The notes under the pieces were generated by a model. The model was not told the origin of the DNA. It did not search any database and was given only the letters and a program-made list of their open reading frames with translations. Shown in pieces: positions 1 through 7,283 of a stretch of DNA of 35,950 bases (positions are counted from its first letter, which is position 1; each line of letters starts with the position of its first letter). This DNA comes from Phragmitibacter sp. (GTDB taxonomy: Bacteria > Verrucomicrobiota > Verrucomicrobiia > Verrucomicrobiales > Verrucomicrobiaceae), in NCBI GenBank assembly GCA_025361865.1, contig JANYJH010000314.1, positions 1 to 35,950 of the forward strand. The letters run 5' to 3'. A program made the position numbers and the translations under genes.

Positions 1-1
1 C

Positions 2-154
2 AACAAAGGCGTGACGAGATTTTGGCATCGCGGCAAGGAGAAAGTGAACCTTGTATGGACGCTGCATTGCCTCGTGCATAATCTGGGCAAGCTCGTGGTC
101 AATGCCCCTGATTACGTAGCGAAGCTTGCTAACAAAGCCCCCGCCAAAGCCTGA
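2..154 (+). CDS. IS1182-like transposase, C-terminal end (partial)
   Basis: The reading frame enters from the left edge and ends at TGA 152-154, giving the last 50 residues. The segment RFWHRGKEKVNLVWTLHC followed by LVHNLGKL resembles the extreme C-terminus of DDE transposases of the IS1182 type, where an RG-x-E-x-V-x-x-E/V-W-x-L pattern is followed by a C/A-x-H-N-L-x-K-L helix. None of the catalytic DDE residues lie in the window, so activity cannot be judged. A terminal inverted repeat of the element could not be recognised downstream. The tail after HNLGKLV, rich in Ala and Lys, is not diagnostic. The family call rests on memory of the C-terminal pattern; another DDE family is possible. 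Confidence 0.65.
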   Translation, partial: NKGVTRFWHRGKEKVNLVWTLHCLVHNLGKLVVNAPDYVAKLANKAPAKA

Positions 155-467
155 AAAGGCGGGTGGAGTCCCGGAAACTTACCCAGAGAGTTATCCCAGA
201 CTCATCCGCTGCCCCCAGCCCGGCTTAGGCTGTCCAGCACCACCCGCGCTGAAGCAGCCACCAGCCCGACTTATGCTGCCCGCCACCGGCTTCATCCCTA
301 AAAATAGAAGCAACCCAACCAGATCAAAAGCCCTAAAGCGACAGCCACGTTAGATCCTAATATCGGGCGTTGCCTTGCCTTCTGAACTGATGCAGAATTT
401 CCTTGTTATTGACTCGTTGAACACCATCAGAAACTATTTTTGAAAATCTATGTCTCTAGGAATAGCA
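155..467. other. Spacer after transposase, with a weak direct repeat
   Basis: No convincing gene lies here. Two imperfect 30-base direct copies occur at about 215-244 and 261-290; both begin CCAGCCCG and contain CTTA and GCTG blocks. The distal end of the insertion element must lie in or near this stretch, but no terminal repeat could be paired without its other end. TTGACT at 409-414 could be a -35 box for the next gene, but no good -10 sits at the right distance. Confidence 0.4.
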
Positions 468-1238
468 ATGGTCGTATTCAGTGAGATCCCTGAACTCTCA
501 CTCAAAGATATTCAAACCAGCTTGGCCAGCCATTGGCCAGCCCTACCGCATCCAACAGAAGAAAATCAACAAGGAGTTACTCTCTCGTTCAGACTCGGAT
601 CAAGCGACGTGATTTTAGGGACGATACCTGCTGCTGTTCCTTGGTCTGATCTTGAAGGTCCTTGTGCAACAAGTCTTCTCTGGCGTGATGCTGCCTCGAT
701 TTTACAAACTCACAAAGCACATGTCATTGTGACCATCAGTGGAGAATTGGACCCGATTGCATTGTCCTCTTTGCTAACACAGGTTTCAGCATCAGTGATG
801 GATAGTTCGCCTTTTGCGATTGGTGTGCTCTGGACAAATGCAGCACTCATCGTTCCTAAAGCGTTGTTCATTGAGTTTGCTGTCAAAATTTTACCAAGCG
901 GGCCACCACTTGACATCTGGGTCGATTTTCGTGTGGGCAAGATTAGTGAGAAATCCAGTTCAGGATTCACAACTGGCATGAATGCCCTCGGCTTAATGGA
1001 ATTTGAAACTCAAGCTGCAAATGAAATACCCAGTGAGTTACGTAAGAGGTTTTCGTCACTGGCTCGATATGTTATCCTCAACGGGCCAGTAATCAAAGAC
1101 GGCGACACCGTTGGGGAGAATGCTGATGAGCAAATCCGAGTCGTGTATTCAGACTCTCAATTCGGGAACAAATCTAAAGTCATGCGACTTGATTACGGGC
1201 GTGTTTCAGCCGGCAAGCCGTGGTGGAGATTTTGGTAA
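468..1238 (+). CDS. DUF4261 domain-containing protein
   Basis: A 256-residue soluble protein without signal peptide or membrane segments. It matches the DUF4261 pattern along its length: an N-terminal LSFRLG strand, PWSDLEGPCATS, a central LLTQVSASV helix, then PPLDIWVDFRVG, SGFTTGMNALG, MEFE, and near the end GPVIKDGDTVGE and IRVVYSDS. The family is often found near transferred genes and has no established biochemical role. ATG 468 is preferred over ATG 450 because AGGAA at 458-462 gives a Shine-Dalgarno sequence five bases upstream and the family normally starts close to MVVF. Base composition is visibly more AT-rich than the housekeeping genes, and the gene lies between a transposase end and a TA pair, so it probably belongs to an acquired patch. 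Confidence 0.8.
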   Translation: MVVFSEIPELSLKDIQTSLASHWPALPHPTEENQQGVTLSFRLGSSDVILGTIPAAVPWSDLEGPCATSLLWRDAASILQTHKAHVIVTISGELDPIALSSLLTQVSASVMDSSPFAIGVLWTNAALIVPKALFIEFAVKILPSGPPLDIWVDFRVGKISEKSSSGFTTGMNALGLMEFETQAANEIPSELRKRFSSLARYVILNGPVIKDGDTVGENADEQIRVVYSDSQFGNKSKVMRLDYGRVSAGKPWWRFW

Positions 1239-1305
1239 GTTTATCGCCCAATTTTGAATTTACAAAAACTTAGCTTCGCCTTGAATCCTAAAATTTGATT
1301 TCCCC

Positions 1306-1524
1306 ATGTTGATCGAACCCCCATTGAGCCAAATGTCGCATCCTGAGAAGCTGGAGCTATTGGAAGCTCTATGGGATGATCTGACGCGGAAACAAGAGGA
1401 GTTTGACTCTCCCGCGTGGCACGAAGAGGTTCTTAACGAATGCCGCCGCCGAGCCGAGACGGGTGCGGAAAAGTTCACTGACTGGGAAGTCGCTAAAGAA
1501 GACATCCGGCGCCGTGTCTCATGA
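1306..1524 (+). CDS. Addiction module antitoxin (PF09720-type)
   Basis: A 72-residue acidic protein resembling the addiction-module component family (TIGR02574/PF09720): the segment LSQMSHPEKLELLEALWDDL is followed by a W-x-x-E/V-L helix (PAWHEEVLNECRRR). These proteins are usually the upstream antitoxin of a RelE/ParE-type toxin. Its stop overlaps the toxin start by four bases (ATGA, 1521-1524), so the two are translationally coupled. No Shine-Dalgarno is visible; the bases before ATG 1306 are TTTCCCC. The antitoxin would neutralise the toxin and probably repress the operon, but no clear operator palindrome was found. Confidence 0.85.
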   Translation: MLIEPPLSQMSHPEKLELLEALWDDLTRKQEEFDSPAWHEEVLNECRRRAETGAEKFTDWEVAKEDIRRRVS

Positions 1525-1826
1525 GAGTCCGGGTGCTTGACTCAGCTAAGGAGCATCTCGTTGAGGGTTTTCGATTCTACGAGGATCAGGAGGACGGGCT
1601 CGGAACATACTTCCTTGACTCGCTTTTCTCAGACATTGATTCTTTAGTATTCTATGGCGGTATTCATCCGGTTCGCTTCGGCTTCCATCGCAGTCTCTCC
1701 CAGCGATTTCCGTTCGCGGTTTACTATCTGATGGCTGATAAAGAGGTAAAGGTTCACGCCGTTCTAGATTGCCGACGCCGACCTTCTTGGATTCGACGTA
1801 TTCTCAAAAGAACTGCTCGTGAATAA
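1521..1826 (+). CDS. RelE/ParE-family toxin
   Basis: A 101-residue basic protein with the ParE fold pattern: an N-terminal strand (MRVRVLDSAKE), a helix that often carries Y-x-x-Q/D (FRFYEDQEDGLG), a second helix, then strands with HPVRFGFHRSLSQRFPFAVYYL and a terminal VHAVLDCRRRPSW. The pattern R-R-x-x-L/F-x-x-F-P-F/Y-x-V-Y-Y is characteristic of the family. The target, ribosome-bound mRNA for RelE or DNA gyrase for ParE, cannot be decided from sequence. It overlaps its antitoxin by four bases and faces the metallopeptidase gene tail to tail across 68 bases. Confidence 0.88.
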   Translation: MRVRVLDSAKEHLVEGFRFYEDQEDGLGTYFLDSLFSDIDSLVFYGGIHPVRFGFHRSLSQRFPFAVYYLMADKEVKVHAVLDCRRRPSWIRRILKRTARE

Positions 1827-1894
1827 GCACGACTTTCCTATTTCATGACTGCCACGAAGCAGTCACCATCTCCCGTTGTGTGAAGCTTGAGCAC

Positions 1895-3010
1895 CTACGA
1901 GATCAAATTCGCTGGCTCGCCTTTCTCACGAGGGATGAAATTGTGGGCCAAGATAGTTCCTTCGCCCCATATTTTGACCAGATGCCGCACGAGCCTCAAT
2001 TTCTGCGCCACCTTCACGGAAAGGACGAACGGATACAGCACTGGCTGGCCGATGCTGGAGGCGGTTTCATTGAGCACGGTAGAGAGACAGACCCAACGCT
2101 GGAGCCAGGAGAGGAAGTCTGCATCGTCCTCAGCGGACTGGGGCAGCATGGGTGGCAGAGCGCCTGCTTCTACGGGGAAGACGGAGACGGGTAGTGCAAT
2201 CCTACCCACTTCCAGCCCGAGGCATTCGCAGGTTTCCAGACCATCGAGCACTTGGAAATAGTGCGCCCAAGTCTCGGCCCAGTCTTCCCACGGATGGGAG
2301 GTGGCATAGGCGCTGATGTAGCCTTTGTCCCAGTCCTTCGGCGCACCGTTTTTATAATGGGCCGTCAGCGCGATGGCATAGTCTTGGCGTTCATCGCCGA
2401 AGCGTGCGCGTAAAGCATCACGGATCGGATCATCCCACATGAGTGGACCGACGAAACGCTGCCAGACGTAATGCGCGCTTTCATGCCGGAAGTGACCTAG
2501 CAGGGTGCGGCTGCTCTCGCCGAGTTGCTGCTGATTGATCTGCCGATAGGTGTCATCCGCTTCTTCCAGATTCACGGTGATGACGCCGTTGAGATGGCCC
2601 ATCGTCACATCGGGATTGGAGAGGGTGCTCACGATGTCAAAGGCCAGACCGTCCCGTGAATTCTCTGTCAGTGACGGCAGGGTGAAGCCCAAGCGGGCCA
2701 TTGAGTAAACCAAGCGCCGCTTCGCCGCTTCCATCTGGCCCCAAAGCCGCATATTGCGCTGGTTGCGCAGGTCAGGAATGGTGCGGTTGAGCTTACAGGC
2801 TGGACAATTCACCTCCCCTTTCAGCGCGGAGACGATCCAGTTGCAGATGCCGTATTCCAGACCGTTCTTGCAGCGCCGCATCCAACCACCGGCGGTGATG
2901 GTGAGCATTCGCTGACCTTCGGGATCGTAGCCGACATCCTGACCACATTTCAGGCACTTGGAGTTCTCGAAGAAGAGGACATTGCCGCAGTCGCAGGTGA
3001 ATCGTTGCAT
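1895..3010 (-). CDS. Putative zinc-binding metallopeptidase with zinc ribbon
   Basis: A 371-residue protein. The first 30 residues form a zinc ribbon (CDCGN, then CLKCGQ), followed by a second Cys cluster (RRCKNGLEYGICNW, then CPACKLNRTIPDL). The middle contains HFRHESAHYVW, giving an HExxH zinc site at about residues 176-180. Further conserved-looking blocks are ISAYATSHPWEDWAETWAHY and a C-terminal helical part. This order matches the bacterial putative zinc-binding metallopeptidase family that joins a zinc-ribbon domain to a peptidase domain. The substrate is unknown. The frame stays open to 3403, but MQRFTC at 3010 is chosen because the family begins right at the zinc ribbon and the upstream extension has no recognisable domain. 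No signal peptide, so it is probably cytoplasmic. Confidence 0.85.
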   Translation of the reverse strand: MQRFTCDCGNVLFFENSKCLKCGQDVGYDPEGQRMLTITAGGWMRRCKNGLEYGICNWIVSALKGEVNCPACKLNRTIPDLRNQRNMRLWGQMEAAKRRLVYSMARLGFTLPSLTENSRDGLAFDIVSTLSNPDVTMGHLNGVITVNLEEADDTYRQINQQQLGESSRTLLGHFRHESAHYVWQRFVGPLMWDDPIRDALRARFGDERQDYAIALTAHYKNGAPKDWDKGYISAYATSHPWEDWAETWAHYFQVLDGLETCECLGLEVGRIALPVSVFPVEAGALPPMLPQSAEDDADFLSWLQRWVCLSTVLNETASSIGQPVLYPFVLSVKVAQKLRLVRHLVKIWGEGTILAHNFIPREKGEPANLIS

Positions 3011-3537
3011 GATGAAATAGGGGGAAAGTTGAGGATGAACCCCACCCTGCCCGTCACGCCGTGACCTGACCCGATGGATGCACAATGACCCGTCCAATCG
3101 TCCTAAGACGACGCGGGTCAAGGAGTATGGCACGGATTCCCGCGCTTGATAGTGGACCTTTATCCACCTTTCCGGTGCGCGCTGCCCGCTCACTTGCCTT
3201 TTCACGCCGTTCACCGGATGGTGAATGAAGGCTTCCCTTGCTAGACGATTCAGCACGCGCGCCGAGCATGGATTTGCCAATAATCTACTGATCCGTGAAA
3301 CCCGCTGCGCCAGAAGCAGCAGAGGTGCTGACCCGAGGTGATCAAATTGTAACTGGTCAGCAACGGGACTCTGGGACATGAAATCGTCCACTTTCTCTCT
3401 CACAAATATTAACTTTTATAAAATATAACATTGACCTCTCCTACCGTTTTTGTTCAACATGAACCCGACTCAAGTCGTTACTACTCTGGCACACGCAGGG
3501 TGCTCGCTTAACCCCGCTTTAAAATTAACAAAACGTC

Positions 3538-3553
3538 TGGCAGGTAATTTGCT
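3538..3553 (+). promoter_or_regulatory. Possible sigma-54 (-24/-12) promoter
   Basis: The 16 bases TGGCAGGTAATTTGCT match the RpoN consensus TGGCACG-N4-TTGCW at every fixed position except the C of CAC, with exact GG-to-GC spacing. Transcription would start near 3564, about 70 bases before the sigma-factor ATG. One match of this quality can arise by chance, and no enhancer site was identified. Confidence 0.35.
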
Positions 3554-3622
3554 TAATTTTTTGGAAGAATTCCCGAAACATCGTGTTAAGGTGACAGCCC
3601 CCCAAACCCAACCTTTCCCCAA

Positions 3623-3628
3623 TATACT
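3623..3628 (+). promoter_or_regulatory. Possible -10 box placing the start site at the sigma-factor ATG
   Basis: TATACT lies six bases before ATG 3635, where a -10 hexamer for a leaderless transcript would lie. No recognisable -35 box at 16-18 bp. No Shine-Dalgarno sequence precedes the ATG, which is consistent with leaderless initiation but does not prove it. Confidence 0.3.
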
Positions 3629-3634
3629 GAATTT

Positions 3635-4558
3635 ATGGCTAGCATGGAACTCGACGGAGGCATTAAAATTTACCTGCGAGAGATTGGCAAGACAGACTTG
3701 CTGACTCCGGCTCAGGAAGTAGAACTGGCCGACCGCATCAAAATGGGCGACCCCGAAGCCCGCTCCCACATGATCCGCGCAAATTTGCGCCTCGTGGTCA
3801 AGATTGCCCAAGATTACGCCAACTACGGTCTGCCTCTTCTGGACCTCATTTCCGAAGGCAACATCGGTTTGATGAAAGCCGTGGAACGCTTCGACCCTAA
3901 TAAGGGTGGAAAGCTCTCCACCTACGCTGCCTGGTGGATCAAGCAGTCCATCAAGCGTGCGCTCGCGAACCAGTCCAAGACGATCCGCCTGCCCGTTCAC
4001 ATGGTGGATAAGATCTCCAAAATGCGCCGCGTGGCCATGGCGATGTCCGAAGAACTCGGTCGTGAACCGACCGACGACGAACTCTCCGAGGAAATCGGTA
4101 TTGATCGCGGCAAACTGAGCCAGCTCAAGGTCGCCTCCATGCGTCCAGCCTCCCTCGATGCGCCGATCAGCGACGACGACAGCACCGAATTCGGTGAAAT
4201 CGTCGGCGATGAAAACGCCCAGACGCCGTTTGATTTGCTCAGCCACAAGAACATGCACAGCCAGCTCGACGGCTTGCTGACGGTTCTTGACGAACGCGAG
4301 CGCAAGATCATCGACGCCCGTTTCGGCTTGAATGGTCAAAAGGCCCGCACGCTGGAAGAAGTCGGCCAAGAGTTCGGCGTTACTCGTGAGCGTATCCGTC
4401 AGCTTCAGAATATCGCTTTGCGGAAGCTGCGCCGCGCCCTTCAGAAGAAAGAAGATCCGATTCCCAAGGCTCTCCGTAACGCTGGTGCCAAAAAGGGTCG
4501 CAAGAAGAAGAAGCCTGGCGATCCGATCAGCGGATTGCTTGAAGCGCTGGCTGATTAA
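3635..4558 (+). CDS. rpoD: RNA polymerase sigma-70 factor, primary type (RpoD/SigA-like)
   Basis: A 307-residue sigma factor without the long acidic region 1.1 of proteobacterial RpoD. Region 1.2 is at about 10-40 (IKIYLREIGKTDLLTPAQEV). Region 2 is at 46-116, with NLRLVVKIAQDYANYGLPLL, DLISEGNIGLMKAVERFDP and the -10 recognition part STYAAWWIKQSIKRAL. Region 3 contains LPVHMVDKISKM. Region 4 has LDERERKIIDARFGL and the helix-turn-helix TLEEVGQEFGVTRERIRQLQ. The match to primary sigma regions 2.3-2.4 and 4.2 is strong. Because of its shortness it could instead be a group 2 paralogue; whether another primary factor exists cannot be seen here. It ends with a basic Lys/Arg-rich tail. It faces mutS tail to tail across a strong palindrome. 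Confidence 0.9.
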   Translation: MASMELDGGIKIYLREIGKTDLLTPAQEVELADRIKMGDPEARSHMIRANLRLVVKIAQDYANYGLPLLDLISEGNIGLMKAVERFDPNKGGKLSTYAAWWIKQSIKRALANQSKTIRLPVHMVDKISKMRRVAMAMSEELGREPTDDELSEEIGIDRGKLSQLKVASMRPASLDAPISDDDSTEFGEIVGDENAQTPFDLLSHKNMHSQLDGLLTVLDERERKIIDARFGLNGQKARTLEEVGQEFGVTRERIRQLQNIALRKLRRALQKKEDPIPKALRNAGAKKGRKKKKPGDPISGLLEALAD

Positions 4559-4560
4559 AA

Positions 4561-4617
4561 GGAGCGCGGACACTCTTGTCTGCAATGATCGGAAGCGGAC
4601 AGGAGTGTCCGCGCTCC
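4561..4617. repeat. Two-hairpin palindromic repeat, likely bidirectional terminator
   Basis: Two 23-base arms (4561-4583 and 4595-4617) are inverted copies, with the only two differences being G:U-compatible. Each arm also folds alone: GCGGACA-CTCT-TGTCTGC and GCGGACA-GGAG-TGTCCGC. The element sits exactly between the convergent sigma and mutS genes. It shares the hairpin-with-TCC/GGA-loop design of the other repeats in the window. Confidence 0.8.
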
Positions 4618-4629
4618 TATCCAGTTCCT

Positions 4630-7188
4630 CTAACCGAACAAGCTCATCTGCCCGGCATCGCGAATGATGACGGGCTTCTTTCGCGTCAGAGTCGCGACTG
4701 GCGCAGGTGCCACATCACTCGGCGGATGCCCAGCTTCGAGCTGTTCCAAAATCTGTCGTGCCCGATGGAGCACTGATTCCGGCAAGCCCGCGAGTCGCGC
4801 CACTTGGATACCGTAACTTTTCTCAGCGCAGCCCGCGATGATCTTGCGCAGAAAGATGATCTGCCCATTCCATTCCTTCACGGCGATGTTGTAGTTCTTC
4901 ACTGCTGAGCAGCTCGCCGTCAGCGCCGTGAGTTCGTGGTAATGCGTGGCAAAGAGCGTGCGGGCGCCGATGTCATTATGCAGATGTTCAGCGACGCTCC
5001 AGGCGATGCTGAGCCCGTCAAATGTGCTCGTTCCGCGCCCGATTTCATCCAGAATGACAAGGCTGCGATCCGTGGCGTTGTTCAGAATCAGCGCGGTCTC
5101 ATTCATCTCCACCATGAACGTGCTCTGACCGCGTGAGAGATCATCACTCGCTCCAATGCGCGTGAAGATGCGATCCACCACTCCGACCTCCGCGCTGGCG
5201 ACGGGCAGATAACTCCCGATCTGCGCCATCAAGGTGAGCAACGCCACTTGGCGGATATAGGTCGATTTTCCAGCCATGTTCGGTCCGGTGATGACGAGCA
5301 ACCGGTTCTCCGCTGGCTCCAGAGTGGTGTCGTTCGGAACGAACCTTTCACCCGCGAGGTTCTGGTCCAGCACCGGATGACGTCCATCGCGGAAGAAGAG
5401 GTTCCGCGTGTCATTGAGGACAGGTCGCGTGTAGTTGAAGAGCCTTGCAGTCTCCGTGAGCGAGGCCATGACATCGAGCGTGGCGATGGCCTCCGCCGTG
5501 TCTTGAATCTCTTCCAAATGCTCCATCGCACGGCTGCGAAGCCGGAGAAACTCTTCGTATTCGAGCGCCTTGGATTTTTCATCCGCGCCGAGGATTTTGT
5601 CCTCCATGCGCTTCAGCTCATCCGTGATGAAGCGCTCGCCATTGGCCGTGGTTTGCTTCCGAACATAATCCTTCGGCACCGCGCTGAGGTTCGATTTGGT
5701 GATCTCAATGAAGTAGCCGAAGACCGCATTATATTTGATCTTCAGGCTCTTGATGCCCGTGCGTTCGATCTCGTCATTCTGCAGTTTGGCCATCCAATCG
5801 CGACCCTGCGTTGAACCACTACGGAGTTCATCAAGCATCGGCGAATACCCTTCGCGGAAGATGCCGCCCTCCTTGATGGCCGCTGGCGGTTCTTCAACAA
5901 CTGCACGATTGATTTCTTCAGCGATGCTCGTGAGATCGCGCATCTGCTCGCGGAGTTGCGTCAGAAGTGGAGTGGCACAGGCTTCTAGCCTGTGAGTAGA
6001 ACGGGCATCCTGCCTGTTATCGGTAGCAGGCGGGACGCCTGTGCCACACTCAGAAATGAGCATCTTCAAAGGCGGCACAATTTCCAGCGCCTGAGCCAGA
6101 GAAGCCAGATCGCGCGCATTCCCGCTGCCTTGACTCAGTCTCCCTGATGTCCGTTCAAGATCGCGGATGTCTTTTAACAAATCACGAATCTGGTTCAAGA
6201 GCATCGGCTCCTTCAGGAGCGCCGCGATGACCTCTTGCCGTGCATTCAACTGAGCCACGTCCCGCAGTGGATGCAGCACCCAGCGGCGGAGTTTGCGCGA
6301 ACCCATCGGCGTGCAGGTGCGGTTCAGCGCATGGAGCAGTGTGTGTTCGTTGCCACCTTTGCTGGTGACCAGTTCCAGATGCGACTGACTCGCGGCATCA
6401 ATCCACACGCCTTCATAGGTGGTGGAGACGCGCAGACGCTTGATGTGGCTCACTTCCTTCCGCAATTGGAACTGGAGATACTGCATGATCGCGCCAGCCG
6501 CACAGATGGCCGCGCTCAGATGCGTGCAACCATAGCCATCCAGCGACTGCACTTTGAAATGTTGGGTCAGTGTATGAACGGCTTGATCGTAAATGAAGAG
6601 GTAACTCTCACAGACCTGCGCGTTCTTGATGCTGCCCAGCGTTTCCATGAGCACGGCTTGGTCATCAGGGTAAAGAAGCTCGCTCGGCGAGATGCGCGTC
6701 AGTTCATCCGTCAAGGCACTGAGCGACTCAAACTCCGCGACTTCGAACTCGCCCGTGGTGTGATCCACGTATGCAAGGCCATGCTTTTTTCCTTCACGAT
6801 AAATGGCGGCGAGATAGTGCGCTTTGTTGGCATCGAGGAAACGCCCATCCGTCACCGTGCCCGCGCTGATGATTTCAGAAAGTCCCCGTTCCACCAGCTT
6901 GCCAGGCACCACTTCGCCGAGTTGTTCGCCGATGGCCACGCGCTTCCCAGCCTTGATCAAACGGGCGATGTAGCTCTGCGCTGCATGATGCGGAACGCCA
7001 CACATCGGGATGCCATTGCGCTTCGTCAGCGCCACATTCAGGATGCCCGCCGCCGTCTTCGCATCCTCAAAAAACATCTCATAAAAGTCGCCGAGCCGGA
7101 ACAGGAGCAACACATCCGCTGGCAAATCCCGCCGCATGGCGAGGTATTGCTTCATCATGGGCGTGGTGGCGGGAACGGCGTCAGACAT
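4630..7188 (-). CDS. mutS: DNA mismatch repair protein MutS
   Basis: An 852-residue MutS that recognises mismatches and, with MutL, starts repair. Domain I begins TPMMKQYLAMRRDLPADVLLLFRLGDFYEMF, containing the mismatch-contacting F-Y-E-M-F motif. Domain III and clamp follow. The ATPase has Walker A GPNMAGKST, the ST-rich SRGQSTFMVEM block, Walker B SLVILDEIGRGTSTFDG and FATHYHEL; the protein ends MSLFG. Residues about 381-406 (from CGTGVPP to LEACATP) are encoded by a 75-bp copy of the palindromic repeat found elsewhere in this window, inserted in frame between an MLISE segment and LLTQLREQM, which would otherwise be continuous in the lever domain. The ATG at 7188 starts the usual MutS N-terminus. 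It is divergent from trpS. Confidence 0.97.
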   Translation of the reverse strand: MSDAVPATTPMMKQYLAMRRDLPADVLLLFRLGDFYEMFFEDAKTAAGILNVALTKRNGIPMCGVPHHAAQSYIARLIKAGKRVAIGEQLGEVVPGKLVERGLSEIISAGTVTDGRFLDANKAHYLAAIYREGKKHGLAYVDHTTGEFEVAEFESLSALTDELTRISPSELLYPDDQAVLMETLGSIKNAQVCESYLFIYDQAVHTLTQHFKVQSLDGYGCTHLSAAICAAGAIMQYLQFQLRKEVSHIKRLRVSTTYEGVWIDAASQSHLELVTSKGGNEHTLLHALNRTCTPMGSRKLRRWVLHPLRDVAQLNARQEVIAALLKEPMLLNQIRDLLKDIRDLERTSGRLSQGSGNARDLASLAQALEIVPPLKMLISECGTGVPPATDNRQDARSTHRLEACATPLLTQLREQMRDLTSIAEEINRAVVEEPPAAIKEGGIFREGYSPMLDELRSGSTQGRDWMAKLQNDEIERTGIKSLKIKYNAVFGYFIEITKSNLSAVPKDYVRKQTTANGERFITDELKRMEDKILGADEKSKALEYEEFLRLRSRAMEHLEEIQDTAEAIATLDVMASLTETARLFNYTRPVLNDTRNLFFRDGRHPVLDQNLAGERFVPNDTTLEPAENRLLVITGPNMAGKSTYIRQVALLTLMAQIGSYLPVASAEVGVVDRIFTRIGASDDLSRGQSTFMVEMNETALILNNATDRSLVILDEIGRGTSTFDGLSIAWSVAEHLHNDIGARTLFATHYHELTALTASCSAVKNYNIAVKEWNGQIIFLRKIIAGCAEKSYGIQVARLAGLPESVLHRARQILEQLEAGHPPSDVAPAPVATLTRKKPVIIRDAGQMSLFG
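5973..6047. repeat. 75-bp palindromic repeat inserted in frame in mutS
   Basis: The element is bounded by inverted GTGGCACAGGC and GCCTGTGCCAC. Inside are three hairpins: CACAGGCT-TCT-AGCCTGTG at 5976-5994, AACGGGCA-TCC-TGCCTGTT next, and CAGGCG-GGA-CGCCTG near the right end. Its length is 25 codons and the mutS reading frame continues through it without a stop. Related copies lie at 13560-13602 and 26296-26393. Confidence 0.85.
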
Positions 7189-7283
7189 CAGGGCGGGCAG
7201 GGTAGCGAAGGGTGAGATGGGTGCAACTGCCAGTGCGACACGCGGTTGACATCCTTCACCACAAACGCACCTTCCCCGCCCCT

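Larger units (their letters stand above)
3011..3634. other. 624-bp spacer between divergent metallopeptidase and sigma-factor genes
   Basis: No gene supported. It contains a very AT-rich block around 3400-3430, which is a likely promoter zone, and a small perfect hairpin TTCACC-GGAT-GGTGAA near 3199-3214. Two possible promoter elements for the sigma gene are listed separately. An open frame on the minus strand from 3403 to the metallopeptidase start has no domain and is treated as non-coding. Confidence 0.5.

Noticed and set aside
126-353. 75-residue frame rich in Pro after the transposase
   Set aside because: Overlaps the transposase end in another frame and covers a weak direct repeat; no start signal.
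1846-1865. Hairpin TGACTGC...GCAGTCA between the convergent toxin and metallopeptidase genes
   Set aside because: Stem of only seven bases with no T run on either strand; not enough to call a terminator.
3011-3403. 131-residue N-terminal extension of the metallopeptidase
   Set aside because: No domain, Arg-rich composition and no support; the family starts at the zinc ribbon at 3010.
3487-3504. Second TGGCAC...TGC match near the sigma gene
   Set aside because: Spacing between GG and GC is two bases too long for a sigma-54 promoter.
6235-7215. 326-residue open frame antisense to mutS
   Set aside because: No family resemblance and opposite a highly conserved gene; composition explains the open frame.
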